Below are positions 1-8,103 of a stretch of DNA of 9,130 nucleotides, piece after piece. Every line of letters starts with the position of its first letter. Within the stretch, counting starts at the first letter, position 1. The stretch is from Pseudomonadota bacterium (GTDB lineage Bacteria > Pseudomonadota > Gammaproteobacteria > Burkholderiales > Gallionellaceae): NCBI GenBank assembly GCA_021847165.1, contig JAJZUH010000078.1, positions 1 to 9,130 on the forward strand, read 5' to 3'. Below the pieces are notes generated by a model. The model did no database searches and was not told the origin of the DNA. It was given only the letters and a program-made list of their open reading frames with translations. The position numbers and the translations under genes were made by a program.

Positions 1-250
1 CGCTCAACGCGCTGATCATCAGCACGGGCGTCTCGATCTCCCGCTCCCGCATCGCGGTGACGATGGTCAAGCCATCCACAAAAGGCAGCATGCGATCCAG
101 CGTAACCAGATCGTAACTTCCGCTCAGCGCCCGATCCAGCCCTTCCTTGCCGTCTTTCGCCCACTCCACCTCGAACCCATGGTTGCTGAGCTCGTCCACG
201 ATCTCCTGCGCAGTGGTCGCATCGTCTTCAATCGTCAGAATCCTGGTCAT
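1..250 (-). CDS. Two-component response regulator, receiver domain (3' end beyond window)
   Basis: This is the N-terminal 83 residues of a response regulator; the rest lies to the left of position 1. The receiver fold is clear. It has an acidic pocket at Glu8-Asp9-Asp10, the phospho-acceptor Asp52 in the motif LVTLDRMLP, and Ser80 in LMISAL at the end of strand 4, where the conserved Ser/Thr belongs. The LDRMLP form is typical of OmpR/PhoB-type regulators, but the output domain is not visible, so the class is inferred. The ATG at 248-250 is preceded by a purine-rich AGGGGG about eight bases upstream. A cognate histidine kinase would be expected further left. The porin terminator lies between this gene and the porin, so it probably has its own promoter within 251-403; I see no convincing -35/-10 pair there. 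Confidence 0.9.
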   Translation of the reverse strand, partial: MTRILTIEDDATTAQEIVDELSNHGFEVEWAKDGKEGLDRALSGSYDLVTLDRMLPFVDGLTIVTAMREREIETPVLMISALS

Positions 251-403
251 CCGTCAGCCCCCTATCCGCGGCAAATGCCGCAGACTACCGATTACACAGG
301 GCAAAATAACATATCGGCCCCGGCCATAGATGAACAAAATTTTATCCGCTCCACACCGGAATGGCTCGCCCCAACGGGGTCGCACGCTGACAAGCCAGCA
401 AAG

Positions 404-434
404 AAAAAACCCACTGTGTTTCCACAGTGGGTTT
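404..434 (-). terminator. Intrinsic terminator of the porin gene
   Basis: A perfect 12-bp inverted repeat (arms 407-418 and 423-434) encloses a 4-base loop. Read on the minus strand, the stem ends in an uninterrupted run of T (complement of the A run at 404-409), the usual form of a Rho-independent terminator. It lies 39 bases after the porin stop codon. A second, smaller stem (453-458 with 462-467, 3-base loop) sits between the stop codon and this terminator. Confidence 0.9.
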
Positions 435-473
435 CAAGGTTTCCAAACTCAGGCTGGCTAAGCCAGCAAGCGA

Positions 474-1787
474 TTAGAACTTGACGCGCACACCAGCACC
501 GTAGGTGTTGAAGGTGGCGATGCTGCCTACACCAGTTGCGGCAACGTTCAATGCACCGGACTTCTTGTCCAGCATGAACGCGGCGTACAGGTTGGTCTTC
601 TTGCTCAGGTTGTACTCAACCATGGCCGAGTAGTACTTGTCGTCGCCAGTTGCAGTCGATGCACCGAATGCTGGAATCTTGGCATCGTAGAAACCGGCAG
701 ACAGCTTGGTAGCCTGAGTCAGCTGGTAGTTGGCACCCAGCCAGAACACGTTAATGTTCTTCTGCGCGCCGGTGAAAGCGGACGCTGTACCGACGTTGTA
801 ACCGTAGATTTGTCCGATGCCCAAGTCAGCACCGTAATTGCTCGGTGCGGAGATCTGCATGCGCTCGAAACCGGCTTTCAATGTCAACGGCTCGATCACC
901 TGGTAACGCGCAGCCAACATGTACGAAGTCAGGTTGATGTATTGCACGTTGACGGTATTGGGTGTTGCATTAGCCGAGATGGCCGTTGTGTCATTGGCAT
1001 ACTGCACTGCTGCCTGTACGCCGAATGTGTCCGTTTCGTAGCCAGCATTCGCCTGGAAGTTGCTGCGAGCAGAGGATGCATTAGCCATGCCGCCCATGCC
1101 GTACAGCACGTTCACATTCATGTTGCCGAATTTCTTGGCATACTTGATCGCGTTGTCCACGCGCGAGTTGTCCGTCGCACCGCCGCCGCCGTAGGAACCG
1201 GAGAAGTTGATCGGCGAGAACATCTGCGCGTTCACCGGGTCATAGCCACCACCCACGGAACCGATGATATCCAGTTGCAAGCTGTACTGGCGGCCGAATG
1301 TCACGGTGCCCAGATCGTTGTTGGACAGACCCACCAGAGCCATGCGGTTGAACAACTGGCCGTTCAGCGCCGTGTCGGCGATCATGGCGCGGTTGTTGAT
1401 ACCGCCAACAGCATTGGTGCCGCCAGCCAGGCCGGAGGTAGACACGCTGCCGGTGCCCAGGCTGAATGCGGATTCCAGTTGGAAGATCGCGCTGTTGCCG
1501 TCACCCAGGTCTTCGCTGCCCTTGATACCCCAGCGAGACTGCGATTCGCCACCGTTCATCATGCCGCGCACAGTGCCGACACGTGCGTTGTTACCGTTGC
1601 CGGTAGGAACCGCGCCAGTCACGAATTGCGAGCTGAAGTTGCCAGCGTTGGTCATCTGAGCAACGCCCACGTCCAACACGCCGTACAGGCTGACACTGGT
1701 GCTGCCCGAATTGACGGTCAGGTCAGAAGCAAATGCCGGTGCCGAGAAAGCGGCGGCAACAGCCAATGCGATAATTTTCTTTTGCAT
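474..1787 (-). CDS. Outer-membrane general porin (betaproteobacterial OmpC-like, Porin_4 type)
   Basis: A 437-residue outer-membrane porin for passive diffusion of small hydrophilic solutes, expected as a 16-stranded trimeric barrel. Residues 1-20 form a classic signal peptide: a Lys3-Lys4 n-region, an alanine-rich core and an Ala-Phe-Ala cleavage site before Ser21. The mature protein begins with a strand containing SVSLYGVLDVGV, typical of this family. A conserved early segment (SRWGIKGSEDLGDG, then AIFQLES) follows, and the protein ends in GVRVKF with the C-terminal Phe needed for BAM recognition. It is longer than many family members (about 350-400 residues), with Gly/Ser/Asn-rich loops. 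The ATG at 1785-1787 has an AGGAG at 1798-1802, ten bases upstream, a slightly long spacing. The gene appears monocistronic, with a long AT-rich leader upstream and its own terminator. Substrate specificity cannot be read from the sequence. Confidence 0.95.
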   Translation of the reverse strand: MQKKIIALAVAAAFSAPAFASDLTVNSGSTSVSLYGVLDVGVAQMTNAGNFSSQFVTGAVPTGNGNNARVGTVRGMMNGGESQSRWGIKGSEDLGDGNSAIFQLESAFSLGTGSVSTSGLAGGTNAVGGINNRAMIADTALNGQLFNRMALVGLSNNDLGTVTFGRQYSLQLDIIGSVGGGYDPVNAQMFSPINFSGSYGGGGATDNSRVDNAIKYAKKFGNMNVNVLYGMGGMANASSARSNFQANAGYETDTFGVQAAVQYANDTTAISANATPNTVNVQYINLTSYMLAARYQVIEPLTLKAGFERMQISAPSNYGADLGIGQIYGYNVGTASAFTGAQKNINVFWLGANYQLTQATKLSAGFYDAKIPAFGASTATGDDKYYSAMVEYNLSKKTNLYAAFMLDKKSGALNVAATGVGSIATFNTYGAGVRVKF

Positions 1788-1856
1788 GTCTTATGAACTC
1801 CTATATATAGATATCAACAAACCGGTAAACTCCCAAACCGCTTGCACTGCAATTAT

Positions 1857-1878
1857 TAAGGTTACGTTACAAACCTTA
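1857..1878. repeat. Inverted repeat in the porin leader, possible operator
   Basis: Arms TAAGGTT (1857-1863) and AACCTTA (1872-1878) are perfect complements around an 8-base centre. The repeat lies 70-91 bases upstream of the porin start codon, a position where a regulator could bind. The 22-bp length suits a dimeric DNA-binding protein. No specific regulator is identified. Confidence 0.35.
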
Positions 1879-1983
1879 CAGTCAGCTTACGTCAGTCCGG
1901 GTTCGCCTCATCGGCAAGCAAGCCCACCGATGCATTCAACCAAATTCCCCTGAGTGAGAATTCGCGGCGGATTATGCCTAAAA

Positions 1984-2015
1984 AATTATTTAATCCCGAC
2001 TTGTCATAAATAATT
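1984..2015. repeat. 9-bp inverted repeat in AT-rich porin upstream region
   Basis: Arms AATTATTTA (1984-1992) and TAAATAATT (2007-2015) are perfect complements around a 14-base spacer. There is no T run after either arm that would make it a good terminator, so a protein-binding site is more likely than a transcription stop. AT-rich composition raises the chance of a random match. Confidence 0.35.
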
Positions 2016-2065
2016 CACACAGACTGTATCTATTGCGCAACAGCAAAACGGCCCAATGTGAAATT

Positions 2066-2078
2066 GAAATTAAATTTC
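2066..2078. repeat. Short AT-rich palindrome
   Basis: GAAATT and AATTTC flank a single A, giving a perfect 13-base palindrome. It lies in the same AT-rich block as the repeat at 1984-2015. It could be a regulator half-site pair, or chance in AT-rich DNA. Confidence 0.2.
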
Positions 2079-2372
2079 GCAAAGGCTGCGTAAAAAATTC
2101 TATAAAACCCCAATGCCAAAAGCCTTTCTCTTGACAATGCCATTACGTTCGGCGGCAATTTCGCAACGAAAAATTTACCTGACAAGCGCGCTTTTCGCTG
2201 CAATGCTCGAGCGTTTTTCCTGTGTACCTACGCTGCCCGACCCCGATCCGCGAAACCGTCATATCGATTCGCCGCCTATCGCAATCGCCATTGCAAGATG
2301 CACCAATGTTTCCGGCAACGCTGCAGACATTCTGGTAGTGTGTGCATGCGGTACGCGTGATCCTCGAAATTA

Positions 2373-2420
2373 AAAAAAGGCCCCTCCCCCCAAAAGGGGA
2401 GAGTGGGATGGGGGAGGGGC
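2373..2420 (-). terminator. Intrinsic terminator of ppsA, probably made from a dispersed repeat
   Basis: Arms at 2380-2390 and 2410-2420 are a perfect 11-bp GC-rich inverted repeat with a 19-base loop. On the minus strand the stem is followed by a run of seven T (complement of the A run at 2372-2378). This fits a Rho-independent terminator for the transcript carrying ppsA. It lies about 100 bases past the ppsA stop codon. The C-rich text (CCCCTCCCCCATCCC, later CTCCCC and GGGGAGGGGC) resembles a common dispersed intergenic repeat of proteobacterial genomes, so other copies may exist in this genome. Confidence 0.85.
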
Positions 2421-2518
2421 AGGGAAAACGCTTGCTGGTGATGCCGGATACATTGCCTATCCGGGGTGGTTGCGGCGGCCGGACTCACCTCGATCCGGCT
2501 GCCGTGGTCGCCACAGAA

Positions 2519-4894
<2,376 letters not shown>

Positions 4895-4969
4895 GTACTT
4901 CTCCTGTGTTGATTGACCGCACTTCATTTCACGCACTGCATCCAGCGACAGCGCAATGCCCGGGTACGA

Positions 4970-5003
4970 ATTCTAGTACGAGCCGGCGCAATCGGGACGT
5001 CAA
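4970..5003 (-). promoter_or_regulatory. ppsA: Weak candidate promoter for ppsA
   Basis: On the minus strand a TTGACG (5003-4998), overlapping the end of the preceding small gene, is followed by TACTAG (4978-4973) and TAGAAT (4975-4970). The spacings of 19 and 22 bases are both longer than optimal, so this is only a candidate. No terminator is visible in the 105-bp gap, so readthrough from the rnf operon is an equally good explanation of ppsA expression. Confidence 0.2.
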
Positions 5004-5179
5004 TGACGCCCTTCTTTTTCGCAGGTGTCGCCGGCGCATTTGCCGCAGCAGCCCTCGCCCATCCTGCGTGCCGAGCCGAATTCCGGATGCCGCTGCGCAA
5101 AGCGGCTGGCTGCGGCCTGCACGACGACGAATGCCAGCATCACAAAGAGCAGAAAACCGATCGTGTACAGATAAGTCAT
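5000..5179 (-). CDS. Small single-pass cysteine-rich membrane protein, possible NqrM-like Rnf maturation factor
   Basis: A 59-residue protein that I cannot assign by clear homology. Residues 2-24 form one hydrophobic helix, followed by a positively charged stretch (Arg27, Arg31, Arg38, Arg39) suggesting the C-terminal part is cytoplasmic. The tail holds four cysteines (44, 45, 48, 53) in GEGCCGKCAGDTC. The gene is real by context: its ATG overlaps the rnfA stop by 4 bp, and it has a perfect AGGAGG six bases upstream (5186-5191), one of the strongest ribosome-binding sites in the operon. NqrM, needed to install the iron site between NqrD and NqrE in Na+-NQR, has the same layout: one N-terminal helix, then four cysteines. 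RnfE and RnfA are the NqrD and NqrE homologues, so a matching role here is a reasonable inference. FeoB-associated cysteine-rich small proteins are an alternative resemblance. Confidence 0.8.
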   Translation of the reverse strand: MTYLYTIGFLLFVMLAFVVVQAAASRFAQRHPEFGSARRMGEGCCGKCAGDTCEKEGRH

Positions 5180-5763
5180 TCCCCGCCTCCTATTCCGGAA
5201 AACCCCATGAACGACAGTGACAACAGGCCGCCGATCACCACGCTGAGCGCCGCGCCCTGCACCAGCGTCGGCACGTTGGAGAGCTGCATGCGTTCGCGCA
5301 CGCCGGCCATCAGCACCAGCGCCAGGGTGAAGCCCAGACCGCCGCCGATGCTGTAGGCCAGCGACTGCGCAAAGTTGTACTGGCGCGCCGTCTGGAACAG
5401 CGCCACGCCGAGCACCGCGCAATTGGTGGTGATCAGCGGCAGGTAGATGCCCAGTTGCCGGAACAGTTCGGGGAAGGTCTTCTTCACGAACATCTCCACC
5501 AGTTGCACCGCACAGGCGATGACCGTGATGAAGGTGATCACGCTGAGGAATTCCAGATGGAAATGCACCAGCACCATGTTGAGGAAATACGCCGACACCG
5601 ACGACACCAGGATCACGAACGCGGTGGCGATCCCCATCGGGAACGCGGTGCTGAGCTTCTGCGACACGCCGAGGAACGGGCACATGCCGAGGAACATCGC
5701 CAGCACGAAATTCCCGGGCAGGATGGTGGTCAGCAGGATATTGGCGACGCTGTCGTTGTTCAC
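5176..5763 (-). CDS. rnfA: Rnf electron transport complex subunit A (NqrE homologue)
   Basis: A 195-residue integral inner-membrane subunit of the ion-translocating ferredoxin:NAD+ oxidoreductase. It has about six transmembrane helices and the family signatures LGMCPFLGVS (Cys28) and TTNCAVLGVAL (Cys115). In NqrE/RnfA these two cysteines sit mid-membrane and, with the matching pair in RnfE/NqrD, hold an iron or 2Fe-2S centre. GGGLGFTLALVLMAGVRER, near residues 140-158, is also characteristic. The start is GTG at 5761-5763, supported by GGGGAGG at 5771-5777 seven bases upstream and by the family N-terminus; no ATG fits. The GTG overlaps the rnfE stop by 4 bp and the rnfA stop overlaps the next ATG by 4 bp, so translation is probably coupled on both sides. 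Confidence 0.95.
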   Translation of the reverse strand: MNNDSVANILLTTILPGNFVLAMFLGMCPFLGVSQKLSTAFPMGIATAFVILVSSVSAYFLNMVLVHFHLEFLSVITFITVIACAVQLVEMFVKKTFPELFRQLGIYLPLITTNCAVLGVALFQTARQYNFAQSLAYSIGGGLGFTLALVLMAGVRERMQLSNVPTLVQGAALSVVIGGLLSLSFMGFSGIGGGE

Positions 5764-6395
5764 GATTGCACCTCCCCGAGTTGCGCGTTGCGCCTGCCGT
5801 TGATGTGGCGGAAGGCGGCAAACAGGATGAGCCAGAACGCCAGCACGAAGAAACCGCCCGGCGGCAGCACCATCACCACCCAGGGCTGGAAGTGCGCGCC
5901 GAACAGCGAGATGCCGAACAGCTTGCCGGCGCCGAGCATCTCGCGCACGCAGCCGATCGCCAGCAGGCCCAGCGTGAAACCGAGGCCCATGCCGATCGCA
6001 TTCAGGGTGGCCGGCAGCGGCGGGTTCTTGGCGGCATGCGCTTCGGCACGCCCGAGCAGGATGCAGTTGGCCACGATCAGCTTGATGTAGGCACCGAGCG
6101 CTTCGTACAGGTCGAGGCTGATGGCCTGGATCGCATAATCCACCACGGTGACGAAGGTGGCGATGATGACGATGTAGCTGGCGATGCGCACCTGCTTGGG
6201 GATGGAGTGGCGCAACAGCGAGACCAGCAGGCAGGAGGTCCCCAGCACAAAGGTGGTGGCCAGCCCCATGGAGATGGCATTCACCGCCGACACGGTGACG
6301 GCCAGGGTCGGGCACATGCCCAGCACCATGACGAAGATCGGGTTCTGCCTCCAGAGTCCGTCGAGGAATTCATCGAAACTGGTGGGTGCGCTCAT
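5760..6395 (-). CDS. rnfE: Rnf electron transport complex subunit E (NqrD homologue)
   Basis: A 211-residue integral membrane subunit paralogous to RnfA, inserted in the opposite orientation in known complexes. Signature segments are VLGMCPTLAVT (Cys28) and IVANCILLGRAEA (Cys111), which supply the other two cysteines of the mid-membrane iron site. The short motif NAIGMGLGFTLGLL lies near 132-145, and PPGGFFVLAFWLI forms the last helix. Two further cysteines (55, 149) are not part of the known motif. The ATG at 6393-6395 is preferred over one 11 codons upstream because it overlaps the rnfG stop in an ATGA and has AGGAAA just upstream, and because the family N-terminus aligns here. The C-terminus ends 4 bp into rnfA. 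Confidence 0.95.
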   Translation of the reverse strand: MSAPTSFDEFLDGLWRQNPIFVMVLGMCPTLAVTVSAVNAISMGLATTFVLGTSCLLVSLLRHSIPKQVRIASYIVIIATFVTVVDYAIQAISLDLYEALGAYIKLIVANCILLGRAEAHAAKNPPLPATLNAIGMGLGFTLGLLAIGCVREMLGAGKLFGISLFGAHFQPWVVMVLPPGGFFVLAFWLILFAAFRHINGRRNAQLGEVQS

Positions 6396-7072
6396 GATGG
6401 TTTCCTTAATTGATCGAGATGCGGCCACAGCCTGGGCAACAGCTTTTGCGCGGATTCGTTGATTCCCCGGCCGACTGCCTTGGAGGTCACCGTCGCACCG
6501 GCGATCGCATCGATCTGCCAGGGGCTGGTCTTGGTGCCGTGCTTGACCGTCTTCACCGCGTTGGCCAGGCTCTGCAGGTCGGCCGACAGGCGCACGTCCA
6601 GCGCCGCGAAGTTCTGCAGGAACGCCTGGTCGGTAAGTATCTTGTCGCCGATACCCGGCGTCTCGCGCATGGCAATCACGCCGATGCCGGTGATGGCCTG
6701 CTTGTCCACGTCGTACGCGTAGAGGATGCGAACCTGGTCGGCATAGCCCGAAGAAGAGGCTTCCGCCGCGATGCCCGCCAGCCTGTCGGCTGCATCGTAC
6801 ACCGCGTAAAACATCACTGCGCCTGCCGGCGGCAGGTCCTGGCCTGCTGCCGCGACGATCCCGCTGCCGGTGGCGAAATACGGCACCACGCTCTTCGCCT
6901 GCGGCAGGACCTTGAATACCTGCCGCTCCAGCGCCAGTTTCTTGTTGGCGTTCACCGCCGGCAAAGTGAACTGGTAGACACCGACGATGATGATGCCGCA
7001 GATGACCGACACCAGCCCCAGCGTGCGCACCATCTCGAAACTCGGCGAAGTTTTGTCAGGCGTGTCGCTCAT
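6392..7072 (-). CDS. rnfG: Rnf electron transport complex subunit G, covalent-FMN protein (NqrC homologue)
   Basis: A 226-residue subunit with one N-terminal membrane helix (about 16-36) and a periplasmic FMN-binding domain. It carries covalently bound FMN and passes electrons between membrane and periplasmic cofactors of the complex. The domain includes ETPGIGDKI (about 137-145), a hallmark of the RnfG/NqrC family, and the flavinylation motif DAIAGATVTS, in which Thr194 should receive FMN from an ApbE-type transferase. The residue before GAT is Ala191, where most family members have Ser or Thr. No apbE is in the window, so it must be elsewhere. The ATG at 7070-7072 overlaps the rnfD stop by 4 bp; only a weak ribosome-binding site (GGGAC) precedes it, suggesting dependence on coupling to rnfD. 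Confidence 0.95.
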   Translation of the reverse strand: MSDTPDKTSPSFEMVRTLGLVSVICGIIIVGVYQFTLPAVNANKKLALERQVFKVLPQAKSVVPYFATGSGIVAAAGQDLPPAGAVMFYAVYDAADRLAGIAAEASSSGYADQVRILYAYDVDKQAITGIGVIAMRETPGIGDKILTDQAFLQNFAALDVRLSADLQSLANAVKTVKHGTKTSPWQIDAIAGATVTSKAVGRGINESAQKLLPRLWPHLDQLRKPS

Positions 7073-8103
7073 GATTTGTCCCGTTTGCCGCCCAGAATGC
7101 GGGGCTGATTGAACTGGTCCAGCAATGGCCCGGCCGCGTTGGCGATCAGGATGGCGTACATGACGCCCTCGGTCAGGCCGCCGAAGTAGCGGATCACCAC
7201 CGTGAGTATCCCGATCAGCGCGCCGTACAGCCAGATGCCGCGCGGCGTCACCGGCGAGGTCGCCATGTCGGTCGCCATGAACCATGCGCCCAGCATCAGC
7301 CCGCCGGACAGCAAAACGAACAGCGGCGCGGGATAGCGGTCGGGTTGTGCCAGGTGGAAAGCCCAGGCCAGCAGCATCGCGCTGCCCAGCACCGCCACCG
7401 GAATGCGCCAGTCGAGGAACTTGCGGGCCGCCAGATACAGGCCGCACAGCAGGATCAGGATGGCCGAGGTCTCCCCGGCACTGGCGGTGACATGGCCGGT
7501 CAGGAAATCCATGGCGGGCGGCGTGATGTTCTCGAATTTCCAGCGCGCCAGCGGGGTTGCGCCGGTGAACGCGTCCACCCCCTGCTGCCTGACCCACGAT
7601 GCAATATCGGGCGGCGCCATGAACGGTGCAGCGAGCGAGGATGGAATGAACTCGCCGAAGCGGTGCGCCGCAAACGCCGGCGCCCAGGTACTGATCGCGG
7701 TCGGGAAAGCGGCCTGCACGAAAGCGCGGCCGATCAGCGCCGGATTGAACGGGTTCTGCCCGAGGCCGCCGAACAGCGACTTGCCCAGCCAGATCGCGGC
7801 GAAGCCGGCCACTGCGCCCATCCACAAAGGGAACGCGGGCGGCAGCGTGAGCGCAAGCAGTACGCCCGTGATGGCGGCACTCCAGTCGGACAGCGTATTG
7901 CCCGCACCGGAGATGCGGTTGTTGATGCGCTCGGCGGCCAGGCACGCCAGGGTAACCGTGACAATCAGCGCAGCGGCCGACAGGCCGTACTGCCACACCG
8001 AAAACGCGCAGATCGGCAGCAGCGAATACACCACGTTGCGCATGATCACGGGCACATCGCGCCCGCTGTGCTGGTGCGGAGAAGTGCGGAGTTCCATGCT
8101 CAT
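7069..8103 (-). CDS. rnfD: Rnf electron transport complex subunit D, covalent-FMN membrane protein (NqrB homologue)
   Basis: A 344-residue polytopic inner-membrane subunit of about nine or ten helices, thought to form the main ion path and to carry a covalent FMN. The FMN site DAFTGATPLA places the acceptor at Thr183, matching the family Dxx(S/T)GAT rule. Other family blocks are LSDWSAAITGVLLALTLPP (71-89), GGLGQNPFNPALIGRAF (112-128), FMATDMATSP (275-284) and GVMYAILIANAAGPLLD (313-329). The ATG at 8101-8103 overlaps the rnfC stop in an ATGA, with AAAGGG seven bases upstream; a second Met two codons later is less well placed. The stop overlaps the rnfG start by 4 bp. RnfD is homologous to NqrB, and its position second in the C-D-G-E-A order matches nqrB. 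Confidence 0.95.
   Translation of the reverse strand: MSMELRTSPHQHSGRDVPVIMRNVVYSLLPICAFSVWQYGLSAAALIVTVTLACLAAERINNRISGAGNTLSDWSAAITGVLLALTLPPAFPLWMGAVAGFAAIWLGKSLFGGLGQNPFNPALIGRAFVQAAFPTAISTWAPAFAAHRFGEFIPSSLAAPFMAPPDIASWVRQQGVDAFTGATPLARWKFENITPPAMDFLTGHVTASAGETSAILILLCGLYLAARKFLDWRIPVAVLGSAMLLAWAFHLAQPDRYPAPLFVLLSGGLMLGAWFMATDMATSPVTPRGIWLYGALIGILTVVIRYFGGLTEGVMYAILIANAAGPLLDQFNQPRILGGKRDKS

Larger units (their letters stand above)
1788..2372. other. Long non-coding intergenic region upstream of the porin
   Basis: I see no supportable gene here. The stretch from about 1960 to 2110 is strikingly AT-rich compared with its surroundings and probably holds the porin promoter and control sites, as expected for an environmentally regulated porin. 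I could not find a -35/-10 pair with good spacing on the minus strand. The region holds three inverted repeats, listed separately, and a CTATATATAG palindrome at 1801-1810 that overlaps the porin ribosome-binding site. Short ORFs here have no family resemblance or good ribosome-binding site. Confidence 0.6.

Noticed and set aside
810..1796. A 328-codon open frame on the plus strand opposite the porin
   Set aside because: The translation is a His/Val/Arg-rich mirror of porin codons with no family resemblance, while the porin on the minus strand has a signal peptide and complete ends.
2113..2373. An 86-codon plus-strand open frame in the intergenic region
   Set aside because: There is no good ribosome-binding site, no membrane or domain pattern and no family resemblance. 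Its end runs into the ppsA terminator.
2276..2488. A 70-codon minus-strand open frame across the ppsA terminator
   Set aside because: It reads through the terminator hairpin and the C-rich repeat, giving the familiar low-complexity translation of that dispersed repeat.
4895..4999. A terminator or operator in the gap between the small gene and ppsA
   Set aside because: The only symmetry is two GTAC tetramers and a CCCGGG; there is no stem followed by a T run.
5455..6413. Long plus-strand open frames opposite rnfA and rnfE
   Set aside because: They are antisense shadows with His/Glu/Gln/Arg-rich products. The minus-strand genes carry conserved membrane motifs and coupled starts.
6392..7996. 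A 534-codon frame that would fuse an N-terminal extension to RnfG
   Set aside because: The first 308 codons overlap rnfD in another frame and encode an Arg/Gly/Ala-rich shadow. RnfG begins at the coupled ATG at 7072.
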